Assembly: GCA_037178675.1 (NCBI GenBank)
Contig: JAYMGJ010000441.1
Location: 62,001-126,000, forward strand
Source of the DNA: Scleroderma bovista
Lineage: Eukaryota > Basidiomycota > Agaricomycetes > Boletales > Sclerodermataceae
Length of the DNA stretch: 64,000 nt
Direction of reading: 5' to 3'
Positions 19,498 through 31,997 of the stretch are shown piece after piece. Both the position numbers and the translations under genes were made by a program. The notes below the pieces were generated by a model, which saw only the letters and a list, made by a program, of their open reading frames with translations, ran no database searches and had not been told where the DNA came from. Position 1 is the first letter of the stretch, and each line of letters starts with the position of its first letter.

Positions 19498-22400
19498 TCA
19501 CTCTTCCACATCCTCTTCCTCCTCTTCCATAACGTTCTGAAGAGGCATGCCATGGATGTATCGACCTGGGCTGGAGCGTCCGGTATCATCATAGAGTAGG
19601 TTGTTAGCGAAAAGCTCCTCCTCCGGAGGTTCGGGTTTGTCCTCGACTTCTTCTATCTCGATCTGGGGAACAGGCTGGGAAGGTGGCGAAGGGGACGAGG
19701 TGTTGGGGGGAGGCAGAGGCAGCGATGAATCTTTGGGAGGTGTTCGTAGAGGAATGCGGGACGGGGTTGATGGAAGAGACTGCTTCTCCCGCTCACGATA
19801 CATCTCAATAAGTGCAGCCGTCTTGCTCTGTGACAGTAGAGTCGATGGCGATTCCGGTGTTGGTTGGACGTGAAACGATGTAGTGGACTCCATCCTCGAA
19901 TGTCCACTCTCTTTCTGTTCTCTGCGTTCTTCATCATTAGCAAACTCGGGGAAATCGATATCGCGAGGTGAAACATTGATAGATGTTGGCGCATACTCGC
20001 TGGCGGACTCGAAAGATGTTCTCATTGTTTGCGGTGCGGGAGAAATTGATGAAGCCCGTTCAGGCATGCCGTATACCATTTCATCTGGTACATCGTCACC
20101 ATCAGAATTATCACCGTTAGCCCGCGGTCGTACCGGCAGGGTTCTCGTCGCCGCCCCGGGAAGGCGCTCGGGGTGCAGATCAAAATACCCAACCCGCTTC
20201 TTTTTTGGATACGACATCACGGAATCGACGTCAGGATCTTCGTTCTTGGAATCGTTCTCCTCAGGATGATTCTCTGGTAAGACCCCATTCGCATTTCCTT
20301 CCACAACAGACGGCGGTTCAGGAGTCAGTTGCCGAGGTTGTATTTCATCATCATCAGAAAGTGGAGACCGCGCGCGCACGCCAGCAAGGACCTGTGCAAC
20401 TTCTTGACTGGCGAGTTCAGGATCCGACCGACCGCCCTTCCTCAGTCGACCATTGCTACCCACCCTCAACTCCACCTCCTGTGTTCCCATTCGACGGGTC
20501 TGGCTCGCAACAAGGATATCTACCCACGCATCATCTCTTGACATTCGCCGTTCGTGTTTTTCAGCAGGTGTGAGCGCTTTCACGCTCGCCGTCTCGTTCC
20601 ATTCGTCGTCACTATAGCTCGCTAAGCGCGTCTCAAAATCCACAGTCGAGTACTCAGCGGGCACTAACCCAGATCGCCGTACACTTGCAGGATTCGGTAC
20701 TGGGATACGAAACCGAGACCTGCGGTTGCTCGTCGGGGTTAATGGAGAGTCGGAGGCCGTCCGCTCAAGGCGTTTTTCTTTTTCTGGAGGCGGCGGGGCC
20801 GAGGTGTCGCATTGTGTGCTTGTGCGGGGGGTCTTGGGTCTGGATCTTGGCCACGTCGGAGAAGGAGGCGCCAGCGCGGACGCCATGGGGGCGGGCTTGG
20901 ACAGAGTCAGAACCTTGCTTCCGTTCGAACGCAAGAGACCCTCGAACTCGACTTCTCGATACGAAGGGCTCTTGGGAACATGACCAATGACGTACGGTCG
21001 ACCGTTCAGCGTTGCAGCTGGCTTCCACTGCTTCGACTTCATCGTTGCCGAGAAAAAAAAAGGCAACCGCCTTTTCGTCCCAGAATCTTTCGCGAGTTGT
21101 TGCCTATATTCTAGCGGCACAAATTCTTCAAATAGGACGACCGTGGTGGATGAACGGGGGTCACTGCCAGGCGGAAACGAGGTCTGATTAACGGGCAGCG
21201 ACTTGAACTCGATCTTGCGGACCATGGATTTTAGGAACTTCTTATGGGAGGGGAAGTCGCATAGAGAACTCACCAGTGCCCAGTTACACTCCCTGTCAGT
21301 CTCCTCAACACGTTCAATGTCCATCCACCCGCCTCCATATACTAAATCACAGAATACATCCAAAAAAGCTTCTTCGATCACTTCCTCGGATCCCATAACT
21401 GGCTCCGTGTCCCACCCAAAAGGTGGGAGCGCGCGCTGCGTCTTCTTCAGCTTTTTCGTGATATCGGCACTGTGAGCGGGCCATGAAGTTATCGTATGTG
21501 CAACCGGAGCACTAAGTTGTAGAGAAGTATCAAGGGCATCATCTGGTCGAGAGAAACCAGTCGCAGAAAAGTCATTCCAATTCATTGTCTGGCGCTTCTC
21601 GGAACGGGGCTACGTGCTGTAAGCATCTCATATATACATAATAAGTAACGACGCACCAATTTATCGTTTTCTGTCAAATTGAACTCCAGCTTTTTGTTAC
21701 TAACTTCGAACGAACTAAAGCCTGCCGACTCAAATTCGACCCATTTCATCTCGGTGAGAGTCTTAAACCGGTCTTCTCCGGGACGGTTTCCAAGACCTAA
21801 AGCGAGACCCAACGGATCATTGTTATCCATGGGAGACGTATTTGACGAGGTGCTCGATGTTGTGGACGACAAAGGGGACGGTGATCCGTTGTGAGGATGA
21901 AAATTCGGCGGCATGTCCATGCGCTTCTTGTATCCGTCAGAATACCGCGGCTGCAACTTGAGAGCAGATGAAGCAATGCGCTCCCACTCCTTTGACCCGG
22001 CTAAACCAACATGGTTTTCATTCGAGGTGCCACGTGGACGAGCAGCCCAGCTGGCAGCGGTCTGAACGAGATCGAGCGAGTATATCCTGACGTTGCGGCG
22101 TATGCTGACGACGCGCATGGTGCGGGCTCCGCGACGCGCCTGGGGTCGACCTTGCTTGTCCTTGACATGGAGGAAGGGTAGCATTGAGGGATATCCCCTG
22201 ATCCAGTCTTTGAGGCGCGTGGGAACGCCAAGGGAAGTCGCACAGCCAAGGTTCGGGTGCATGTCAGACTGCGGATGGGATACTTTTGGAGCGTCCTGCC
22301 AACGAATGTAGGCAAGTAGGATGTGTTCCATTGCATTAACTGCACGCAAGTAGTGAATGTACGTGTGGTGGAATGCAAGACTAGCTGGCCCGAGGCCAAA

Positions 22401-23343
22401 TAGCAGCGGACCGAACAGCGGAGACAGAGTTGGTGGCGTATGTCCAGAGGACGCACTATGGGCAATGAAACGAGTGAGAAGGTCGAGAAGCGTCAACAGG
22501 ATTGATTGCAGAACGGCCGGCATTGGGGGTAAGAAGTTCGCGAAGTGCGCAGGAGGGTAGTTGAGGGCTGTGGGGACGCAAATCATTAGACCTCGTGTCT
22601 CGTGGATGTGATTTGCAGGTATGAGACGATCACATACCTGCCTCTGAGTCGCGGAATTCTGTGTAATGTTCCCAAGAAATGAGGCCACGTACAGCCTGCC
22701 CGCCAACTACTCTTACGACCCGCGCAAGGCCCCACCGAATGCACATGCCGAGCTCATGTGGACCGGCGAAGCGCGCTTCTTCGCGCCACCGTTGATCGAC
22801 CTCTGAGGATGGGTTTGCGCATGTGTCGAGAAAAGTGCGGATAAGCCGCTTGATAGCGGAAGAAGAGATATCGAGAGCGAGAGCGGAAAAAATGAAGGGA
22901 GTTGTGAGGCAACGGCTAGTGAGCTCGTTGGCAATGACGTCCACGAGACGCGCGACCTGGTCGAGACCAAGGATGACATGGCGTTCATATGAAAGATAGC
23001 CATAGTCATGTTCGAGGGTCTTGACCTCGCCTGATTCGTCGCGAGGGCGGTCGAGGTTGAGAGGGAGAAAACTGCCGTCAGGGATCTGAGCGACCAGGTT
23101 GGCAACGTCGCCGTCGGGCTTTGGGGATGAAATGGTGCGTTTTCTGTGTTTCGAGTCGATGCCTTTCTTTTTCTCCTTGTCCTTGTCTTTTTTGCTGGTG
23201 AAGGAGAGTGGGTTTCCATGACCTGAGTCCCGGCTCTTCACCCGGCCAAATTCATCGTGGTTGGCTGCGTGGTCGCCGCTGCCACGAGCGGATTTCTTGC
23301 CTGGAATTGAGTTTGTCCTGGCACGAGAAAATAAGCTGGGCAT
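19498..23343 (-). CDS. Msb1/Mug8-domain protein, predicted cell polarity factor
   Basis: Msb1-type proteins act with Rho/Cdc42 signalling and glucan synthesis at sites of polarised growth. Exons: 23343-22638, 22567-21657, 21588-21274, 21213-19498, about 1,215 residues. After a basic Ser-rich leader, the Msb1 domain runs over exons 1-3 (QIPDGSFLPLNLDRPR, YGYLSYERHVILGL, GPHELGMCIRWGLARVVRVV, YPPAHFANFLPP, HSASSGHTPPTLSPLFGPLL). The middle has GWDTEPVMG and FEEFVPLEYRQQL. The rest is disordered, Ser/Pro-rich, ending in an acidic tail (EEEEEDVEE). The ATG chosen starts MPSLFSRART; an upstream in-frame ATG at 23514 is less likely. The intron at 21273-21214 is 60 nt and stays open in frame if retained. 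Confidence 0.85.
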
Positions 23344-23793
23344 GGAGAAGAAGCAAGATGGAGACGCTCTGCTGGCGGACGCGCGCTGCGACGACCTCTG
23401 CAAGGAAAGACAAGGATTCCGCAACCTGATGAAAGTCAATTTCTCAGGGTCGCTCTGCGCTGGGACCATCCCACACCCCACCAAATGGTTGGGGACTAAA
23501 TAGTTAAATTCCAACGGCTTTTATGCCCCAGCGCCTAGTCCAGGTTCTTTTTTTCACAGACTAGCGGAAGCGTAATACACAAAGGCGGACGGCCTCAAAG
23601 AAGAGCGGACCGTCCACAACAAAATTTGACATTCATTGTCTCTGAAACAACCCCAGCATTATCACAACCAGGCGGTCTCCGATCATATCACTCTTGCAGG
23701 GGCACGGTCTGCGTACGGTTGCACTGACCGCCGCGACCTCTGCGTTTGAGGTGTGTACATAGAATACGACTGTCCCGACGCATGTCTCGTCAA
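23344..23793. other. Promoter side of the MSB1-like gene
   Basis: No exon is recognisable in this 450-bp gap. It contains a T-rich run at 23546-23556 and must include the start region of the minus-strand MSB1-like gene. Confidence 0.3.
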
Positions 23794-24959
23794 TTATCCA
23801 CCACTTCGGGTGCAGTCACTTACAATAGCACTGGCGTGACCCTGTCCAGAGAATGGATCAAGCTGTGTAGTGTGCAAATCTTCCGTCTCGGAATATGAGG
23901 GAAGTGGGGGTGGCTCTGCTGTGTGCGCGCTCAGTCGGATTAGGCGCTTGGCTGCAAGATTTTCAAGTATCATCGAGTACAGCCTCTGAATCCCAAGGCA
24001 AACCACCAAAGCTACTGCAATCCCCATCAGAAAAAAAAAGTTCCTTCAGCTTATGGGCGCTACATACTTACACCCCCGAGGATAGCGATGGCCAGCCCAG
24101 TTGCACACGTCAAAGCCGTTTCTACGCAACCATTCAGCTCGACCAAAGGATGAAGATAATATCCACTTCCATGGCGATGTAGCACTGAACTGCCCAAGCA
24201 TCTGGTGCCAACCAGTGTCGTGGGTGGAATCAAATGACAGTCTGTGACATACTCCATCTACCACTGCTCACAATCAGCCACAGAATGAACATACTCATAA
24301 ACATCACTGAAAGCCGAGAACGGTAATCAGGAGAAGGAGCGATAGTGCTCGGGAATACTGTCTAGCAGTGCCGAGGAAAGTCAACTAAACACCATGGCCG
24401 TCATGTTGAGCCAGAAAGGGGTTTAGATGTGTGTGCTGAGACCTGTGATGATGGCGTGTCAATCATCACTGCAGCAGTGGTGGCCTGAAGAAAGCTAGTA
24501 CACCGCATCGAGGGCCATACCTAACTGGCCGCAGAAAGTCGAGAGAGAGTTCAGGGTGATGAGACAAGTCCATTAGACCTGGCCGCAACGCTGGTGGGTC
24601 TGCCACATGCGATAACAGAGTGTTTGTGGATCTCTGAGGTGTTCTTGTGTCGCCTAAGTATCATGGAAGTAATGAGGGCGGATGCTCCACCGATAACCAA
24701 TTTACGGGGCGCAATTTGATCCTCCTGCAGGACAAATGAGATCCGAAATACCGGGCTTACACCTTGAAGGCGTAACAACCTGTGCCAGAGGGCACTGTTA
24801 CACCTCTGACATTTCACAGTGCAGTGATATGATGCATGATCGAGGTCCCCGAGGCCGTGCAATGAATGCAGATCGTACTACTTTGACTGCGAAGAAGGTC
24901 GTTGACCAGAGATTGCTTGTCGTAGGGGAAGTCGTGTCATCGTGAGATTTGGAGTGCAT
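23794..24959 (-). CDS. Possible multi-exon small membrane protein, model incomplete
   Basis: The best-supported part is the 3' end. One frame (to about 24079) carries GSGYYLHPLVELNGCVE and TCATGLAIAILG. A GT-AG intron of about 90 nt leads in frame to VALVVCLGIQRLYSMILENL and a cytoplasmic tail AEPPPLPSYSETED ending at 23794. Together this gives one clear transmembrane segment followed by a Pro-rich tail. Farther upstream are other hydrophobic stretches (FILWLIVSS near 24280, IGGASALITSMIL near 24650-24690) and a possible start at 24959 (MHSKSHDD), but I could not splice them cleanly. It may be a decayed gene. No family recognised. Confidence 0.35.
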
Positions 24960-25272
24960 GCAAGATGGAATGGCAATCACAAGGAACCTCCTTGATCAGC
25001 CGTGCCTCAGACTTGCAGTTTGGGGTCAGCGGTTGCGCCGAGCTTAGAGGTGCGGCATGATGTCGCCGTGGTGAGCGATACGCTCAGGGGTTATTATGTA
25101 ATGCGAACGATTGATCAGGCACGTCTGCCTCGTTGACTTGGAACGGAGAATCGCGGATCCATTTTTGCCGAGATGTTAACATGACACGCAGAAAGGGGTT
25201 ATTGGCCCGAGGGTATGAAAACCCCTCCGTTGTCTACTGAACCCACAGACAATGAGAGATCGTCTACTCACA

Positions 25273-25575
25273 ATGTCCTCCTTTGCCGTCTTGGCAATCG
25301 CCAACCCCGTCGAGTGCGTGGGGACGACTGCAATAGTGGTAGCGTCTACCAGCTCCCAGGATGTAAGCTAAGCTGTGTAGCGGAAGACTGTGTGCCACCA
25401 TCAATGTCACGTATTCCAGACTAGTAATGTAGAAGTGTCACAGCTCCTGGGCTTGCTGGGCATCCCCACCCCTCCCGGGAATACTCTTGTTGGTTTTACC
25501 TGCAGCCCCAACCTGCAGGGTCTCAGTAATATTATGGAATGTAACTGACTGTCGGACCGTGGAACAGTGGCATCA
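25273..25575 (+). pseudogene. Degenerate class I hydrophobin copy 1
   Basis: The promoter context matches the intact genes (TATGAAAACCCCTCC near 25214, then ...CTACTCACA before ATG 25273). The start MSSFAVLAIANPVE resembles the intact signal peptide with an internal deletion. Later blocks recall the intact exon 2 (QLLGLLGIPTPP, VGFTCSPN). The first CC cluster and the region with the last four cysteines are lost or shifted by stops and deletions, so no eight-Cys product is possible. Confidence 0.65.
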
Positions 25576-26697
25576 ATCTCCTATCACTGTCATCGGATAT
25601 TATTAAAGGCTTGTTTGTTTCGTGTGGGATTTCTCGGAAGTAGGAGTGGAAACATGTTTTTTGGGTTTCGATATGTGAACTACTGCCTTGTAGGGTATGC
25701 GTGCGTGGAAGAACTCGCTCAGGCACGGCCGGCGTGACACGGATCTTGGACTTGCGACTCCATAAAGTATCATCGCAATAGAACTGTGGTGACGGATGAG
25801 ACGGAAACAGTACGACCAATAGTTGAATTGAAATATAACCACGTATATTCCATATCAACTGAAAGCCTACCAACCAGGATGGGGAGTTATACGCATGCAT
25901 CCACTGATCGGCATAGTCTATCTCCGGTCTACGCAACCGAGGGAATTACAGATAACACCTGCGACCTGTTCCAGGTGAGCATAGCTTATACACTCCCTTA
26001 AGGGACGTTGGTTTCAGTGTGCTACCACTACGCCGCGTAGTGGGCACCTGCAGTCTGCCAATCAAAGTGTAATGCCCCTGAGTGCAAGTTGTAAATAACC
26101 TCAAAGAAATTTGCATTGAAAACCATATCATATCTGATCATACAATCCCGAAGGTGTGCGCTTTTAATGGACCTGTGGCATTTAGCAGCTTGTTTTCAGT
26201 CTAGAAGGGGAGCAATGAATGAAGATTGTACCTCGAGTACATCAGCTCCAAGAGGGTCTTTAGCCAAGATGGCTTTGCATTGCCATATGGCCAGTACATG
26301 TCACCCCTTCACGAGGCAGTGAGATGATGGGAGATGGAACGAGGACATAAATTAGTACATAACAAGATCGGAAATCTGGCAAGTCCTCCTTGGTAGGTCG
26401 CACTGTAAGGTCCCACGGCACACTGCTTCCACAGGTATGGCGAGTAAGCAATGAAGTCGCTGTTAGTGAGTTCAGGGGTTGATCAAATTTGAAACGAAGT
26501 GTCTTACCGCTCAGGGGAACATTACGTCTCCGCAATTGTCACATGATCAGGTACATCTGCCCCGTGACTTGCGTCTAGAATGGATGGTCGAGTATCTTGG
26601 AAAAATGTTCAACGGCGCAAGCACAAGAGGTATGGGATGCTATGGGTCAAATGTGACCTGTGATTCGCAAAAATGGTCAGTAAACGCCGTCAGAAGG

Positions 26698-26705
26698 TAT
26701 AAAAA
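26698..26705 (+). promoter_or_regulatory. TATA box of hydrophobin gene 1
   Basis: TATAAAAA lies 70 bases before the start codon in a context (cagaagg-TATAAAAA-ccctcc) that is identical in front of the second hydrophobin gene. A strong TATA box fits the very high, stage-specific expression known for hydrophobins. Confidence 0.7.
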
Positions 26706-26767
26706 CCCTCCATTGTCCATTCAAACCCACAAACAAGTGAAAGATCATCTACTCACAAACATCTGAA

Positions 26768-27228
26768 ATGTTCTTCCAACTCTCTGCGTTCATCGTTACC
26801 TCCTTGGCGATGCTGGCAGCAGCCAGTCCCGTCGAACTCGCCACTCCCATCGAAGTCGTTGCGCGCGGTCAGCAGAACTGTGGCAATGGCAATGGCGTAT
26901 ACTGCTGCAACAGTTCTCAGTCCGTAAGTTGGACAGTATTGTGCGGCGCGACACCCAGTGACATGTGCTCCAGGCTAGTAGTGTTCAAGTGACTTCGCTC
27001 CTTGGATGGTTGGGTGTCCCCATGCCCTCCTCCTCGAACACCGTGGTCGGTTTTACCTGCAGCCCCATCGGATCCGGCACGGGTGCAAACTGTGTTCAGC
27101 AGACCGTCTGCTGTTCAAACGTCTACTTCGTACGCTCCCTTGTTTCTAACGACCCAAAGTGTCTAATAATTGTCCTGTAGAACGGAGGCGTCAATGTTGG
27201 CTGCTCTCCTGTCGCTATCAGCAAATGA
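26768..27228 (+). CDS. Class I hydrophobin, copy 1
   Basis: Small secreted amphipathic protein that assembles at air-water and wall surfaces and makes hyphae water-repellent. Exons 26768-26923, 26974-27129 and 27181-27228; 119 residues. A signal peptide (FIVTSLAMLAAAS) is followed by a short propart ending near VVARGQQN. Eight cysteines are present in the class order C, CC, C, C, CC, C: NCGNG, VYCCN, FTCSP, NCVQQ, VCCSN and VGCSP. Loop lengths (7, 33, 10, 5, 12) fit class I. Both introns are about 50 nt and fall in phase 0. The sequence is almost identical to the copy at 30235. Confidence 0.95.
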
Positions 27229-28539
27229 GACAAAATCAAGTTCGGGGGGACCGAGGATGATGTCTGCGCTTTTGGTTTGGATGGGAATATCTTCGCTGTA
27301 GGATAATTATTGTGGAAGTTTGATTTTTCTGTGGTAAACCGTGACACAATTATGATGTATGTCCTGCTGGAGGAGCTCGTGTGTCAGATTGTGTGTCAGA
27401 AGGGTATCTAATCCAAGAAATTGGTCTGCCAGAACAAAAAGTCGAACCAGCTAGGTGTTCGATATTGCCCGCGTCCGGGCCTTGCTCAATTTTCTGAACT
27501 CTCAAGGACGTTCAATGCAATGATGAGGTTGAGCATAGGTATATCATAGGTCAATTAACAGTCCGCTTACATGGAAAATATGGATGATGAAGTGTTGGAA
27601 AGCATCCATTCCCCCCAATAAGCCTTCAGTCAGCTAGAACGGTTTACTAGAAGTGCCTACTTCTCGCCAAAAGGTGTGTTTACTATAGCTGCTTTACACT
27701 GGGAAAGCGTCGATGCAAAGTATAGGATCCATCTACATATCTGGAATCAGTGATTGAGAATACGAAAAGCCCAGTCAAGCATACGCAATATTGGCTTAGG
27801 TTTCTTGGAGAAAATAGAAAGCAAGTTCCTAGCAGACAGAACTTCCCTACAGTGATTGTCGAGGGGACGTTAGAAAATTTGGATCGTGAAGCTTTGAAGA
27901 TCGAGTTGATCAGAGTCATCGGATGAGATTCTCTACCATCACGAATTTGGCCGAAGACACTAAGCTGTCTTGGTGACTGGTGGGGGTGATACGGTCTACA
28001 TGACGTTCAACGTTTGGTTCAGGCTACAAGCGCTGGTCGATAGTATTGCGGCCCAATATTCCCTTGCTCGCAGAGCAAAGGGTTCTGGGATTTCGTTAAA
28101 TCGTGGGAACATATCACGACAGAACTTTTTGCCTTCTTTGGAACCGTGTGATTCAGTTGACTTACTTTGCAAGTTGTGAACCTTTCGATACACTTCAGTA
28201 AGTAGTTACAATTTGGATTTCCATTCGTGAGCAAGGGTTCTGCCGACGCAGGCGGCATTTCGAGTGTGGAACTGCGATGAAAAAGTGACAGTCATTCATT
28301 CGAAGCAATACATGATGCACCCATGTATAGCCGGGTGATTTGTATGGAGCAGTAAGTCACTGTTCAACTGAATACTTCGCGAGTAACCAACCTACAAGTA
28401 CTAGTCAAGGTTTCGCAAGGGTGGCCTGTGAGCTTTCCAGATCCACAGGCAAGTCCCTCGAAACAGGAATTAATTTACTTTCTAGCACTACCGACTACAG
28501 GATTTACCAAAGGACCCGAAAATCATGATGGCAACAACA

Positions 28540-28810
28540 ATGACACGTACTCCAGACTCCAATGGTAAGTATTACACATGTAAGTGTTGCAGCTCCCAGG
28601 AATACTCTTGTTGGTTTTGAGTACCTGTCCCATCTCTGCAGGGGGGTCAGGCACGGGGTCCAACTGCGAAACGCAGAAAGTATGCTGCTCAAACGCTTAC
28701 TTCAGAGGCAGTTTTATTCTGGAATGTAACTGACAGTCGTACCGTAGAACGGTGGCATTACAGTAATGTTGGTTGCTCTCCTATCATTGTCAAATGTGTG
28801 ATTGAGGGTG
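28540..28810 (+). pseudogene. Degenerate class I hydrophobin copy 2 (3' part only)
   Basis: No signal peptide or first cysteine block is present. Remnants of exon 2 are visible: a GTCAGGCACGGGGTCCAACTGC segment encoding GSGTGSNC, then a KVCCSNAYF-like block, then a NGGIT-like third exon with frameshifts. It sits at the position equivalent to copy 1 in the other duplication unit, so both pseudogenes probably descend from one gene that was already broken, or broke in both. Confidence 0.6.
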
Positions 28811-30164
28811 TATACTCGGGTGTGATTTCTCGGCAGTAGGATGATCATCATGGAAGCATGTTTTTTGGTGTCGATATGTGATGCTATTGTGGACTACATA
28901 CTACCTTGTAGGGTGTGCGTATATGTGTCGGAAAGGTTTATCCTTCGTATCAGTCGCACAGGAAGAACTCGCGCGCAGGCACGGCCGGCGTGACACGGAT
29001 CTTGTACTTGCGACTCCATAAAGTATCATCGCAATAGAACTGTGGTGACGGATGAGACGGAAACAGTACGACCAATAGTTGAATTGAAATATAACCACGT
29101 ATATTCCATATCAACTGAAGGCATACCAACCAAGATGGGGAGTTGTACGCATGCATCCACTGATCGGCAGAGCCTATCCTTTGGTAACTCCCGTCCATGG
29201 GACAGCAAGTCAGATAGAACCACGTTCTTGAGCCTGCTCATCCTTGCGGAGACAACTTAGTTTGCTTCTACAGTGGTGGCTTTGCATCGGGAAAGCGATA
29301 ATGGGGGGGAAAGTGGGAGATGGTCTGAAAATTCATATCTGGGCAATCAGTAAGGGCACACGCAAACCGGGGGAATTACAGATAACACCTGCGACACCGA
29401 AGCCAGTGACAGGTGAGCATAGCTTGGGCGTCCCTCAAGGGACGTTGGTTTCAGTGTGCTGCCACTGCGCCGCCTAGGTGCCTGCAGTCTGCAACGTGTA
29501 AAATGCCCCTGGGTGCAAGCTGTACATAACCCTAAAAAGATGTGCGCTGAAAACCGTAGCATCTGATCATACAATCCAGAGGGCATTTTTACCCGACTTA
29601 TGGCATTTGGCTGCTTGTTTTCGGTCTAGAGCGATTCTTGAAGGTGGGGAGCAATGAATAAAGATTGTACCTCGAGCTAGCCAAGATGACTTTGCACTGC
29701 CATATGGGGTGTGATGCCCAGTACATGTCACCCCTTCACGAGGCAGTGAGATGATGGCAATGATGGAGATGGAACGAGGACATGGAATAGTAGGGGTTAT
29801 TAACAATATTGGAGATCACAGGGAGAATGGAAAGTCCTCCTTGGTGTGTCGCATTCGGACATGAAGTTTGGTCTTCGCCTGCCGAACTGTACGCACGGCA
29901 CACTGCTTCTACAGGCCAGCTATATGGCGGCTAGGCAATGATGTCGCTGTTAGTGAGTTCAGGGGTTTGTCAAAAACGCGAACATCACGCCTCAGCGACT
30001 GTCACAGGAACAGGTACATTTGCCCCGTGACTTCTGCCTAGAATGGATGCCCGAATATCTATCTTGGAAAAATGTCCAACAGCGCAAGCACGAGAGGTAT
30101 GCGAGGTTATAGGTGAACAGAGACCTGTGATTCGCAAAAATGGTCAGTAAACGCCGTCAGAAGG

Positions 30165-30172
30165 TATAAAAA
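30165..30172 (+). promoter_or_regulatory. TATA box of hydrophobin gene 2
   Basis: TATAAAAA at the same distance (70 bases) from the start codon as in gene 1, with identical flanks. The upstream 80 bases, including TTCGCAAAAATGGTCAGTAAACG, are also shared. Confidence 0.7.
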
Positions 30173-30234
30173 CCCTCCATTGTCCATTCAAACCCACAAA
30201 CAAGTGAAAGATCATCCACTTACAAACATCTGAA

Positions 30235-30695
30235 ATGTTCTTCCAACTCTCTACGTTCATCGTTACCTCCTTGGCGATGCTAGCAGCAGCCAGTCCCGTC
30301 GAACTCGCCACTCCCGTTGAAGTCGTTGCGCGCGGTCAGCAGAACTGTGGCAATGGCAATGGCGTATACTGCTGCAACAGTTCTCAATCCGTAAGTTGGA
30401 CAGTATTGTGCGGCGCGACGCCCAGTGACATGTGCTCCAGGCTAGTAGTGTTCAAGTGACTTCGCTCCTTGGATGGTTGGGTGTCCCCTTGCCCTCCTCC
30501 TCGAACACCGTGGTCGGTTTTACCTGCAGCCCCATCGGATCCGGCACGGGTGCAAACTGTGTCCAGCAAACCGTCTGCTGTTCAAACGTCTACTTCGTAC
30601 GCTCCCTTGTTTCTAACGACCCAAAGTGTCTAATAGTTGTCCTGTAGAGCGGTGGCCTCAACGTCGGCTGCTCTCCTGTCACTATCAGCGGATGA
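30235..30695 (+). CDS. Class I hydrophobin, copy 2
   Basis: Exons 30235-30390, 30441-30596 and 30648-30695, encoding 119 residues. The signal peptide, all eight cysteines and both intron positions match copy 1. Differences are few: Ala to Thr in the signal peptide, Ile to Val in the propart, Met to Leu in GVPLPSS, and SGGLNVGCSPVTISG at the C-terminus. Given the conservation of introns as well as exons, gene conversion or recent duplication is likely. Role as for copy 1. Confidence 0.95.
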
Positions 30696-31997
30696 AGACA
30701 GAATTAAGTTCGGGGGGATCGAGAAGAGGTCTGCGCTTTTGGTTGTAGGAAAATCATCGTGGAAGTCAATTTTGCTATGCTGGACTGGACTGTGGTACGA
30801 GTACGATGTATGTCCTGTAGGATTAGAAGTTGTGTGTTAGATTGTGTCGGAAACGTATCTATGTGATCCAAGAAATCGGGCTGCTAGCAAAACGAGTCGA
30901 CCAGGTGGGCGCAACGCTGCCAGCGTCCGGGCCTTATTCAGCTTTTTCTGAGCCGTCAGCAGTGTTCGATACAATAATATGGTTAGGCGCAGGTCAACTT
31001 AAGAGCTGCTTACATGGAAAGTATGAATGATCAAGAGTTGGAAAGCATCTGTTCCCCCCATAAGCCTTCAGTCAGCGAGAACGGTTTTACTAGGAATACC
31101 AACTTCTCGCCAAAAAGGGTATGTCTACTGTAGCGGCTTTACACTGGGAAAGCGGCAATGCAAAGTGTAGGATCCATCTATCCGCAATCAGTGATTGAGA
31201 ATACGAAAAGCCCAGTCAAGCATACGCAATATTGGCTTAGGTTTCTGAGGGAAAATAGAACGCAGGTTCAACTTCGCAGATAGGACTTCCCTATAGTGAT
31301 TGTCGAGGTGTTCATAGAAATTTTGCATCGTGAAGTTCTGAAGATCGAGAATTAGTCGGAGATAGAATCAGAGGAGGATAAAGTACTCTCTGCCATCTCG
31401 GATTTGGCCGAAGACACTAGGCTGTCTGACTGGTGGGGGTGATATCGATACTGTCACAGTGCGAAAGCTGGTCGATATTGATATTGCGGCCCAATTGTCT
31501 CTTCTATGTGGGGCTGTGATAATATTTGAAGTGACGGTCATGCGAAGAGGTTCGAATATTAGATAGGTTACATGATGCACCCAACCATGGCTCAGTTACT
31601 GTTCAACCGACTGTCATGGCGAGTAACCAATGACCCACAAATCATCAAGGTTCGCAAGGGAGTCTTAGGGAAGCCCAGTGCGAGCTTGGATCCACAAGCA
31701 AGTCCCTCGAAACAAGATTAAATTACTTTCTACCGACTACAGGATGTACCAAAAGACCCGAGAAGAAAATCAGGATGTCCATAATGGAATGTCAACCAGG
31801 GTACCATCGTGTCTTCTAACGGTATCACTGAGTGACAAGGCCTATCGATCGCAACACCACACAGTTCGTAGTCCTAAAAGTGCAGAAGTCCAAAGGAGAG
31901 AAGCGGAAATGCTGTATGATATCCATTGAATAGGCAAGGGGCTTTGGAGTCCGATCCCGAGATTAAATTAGTATACTGTGGATAGTGGAATCTACGT

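Larger units (their letters stand above)
25200..28535. repeat. Tandem duplication, unit 1 (hydrophobin pseudogene, spacer, hydrophobin gene, spacer)
   Basis: This block is repeated in the next 3.3 kb in the same order and orientation. Matching landmarks: GGCCGGCGTGACACGGATCTTG near 25730 and 28986; the hydrophobin gene at 26768 and 30235 (offset 3,467); and CACTGGGAAAGCG near 27697 and 31142. Offsets of 3,256 to 3,467 bp show indels since duplication. The hydrophobin coding part is most conserved and the spacers have drifted, so the duplication is not very recent or the genes are under selection or conversion. Confidence 0.8.
28536..31790. repeat. Tandem duplication, unit 2
   Basis: Second copy of the hydrophobin-bearing block, again in the order pseudogene, spacer, gene, spacer. 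The right end is marked by a shared string (CAAGTCCCTCGAAACA near 28450 and 31700, followed by TACCGACTACAGGAT). Beyond about 31790 similarity to unit 1 stops and the 3' side of the glycosyltransferase gene begins. Confidence 0.75.

Noticed and set aside
20205..21187. Plus-strand frames opposite the MSB1-like gene
   Set aside because: They are antisense to a continuous, conserved coding exon.
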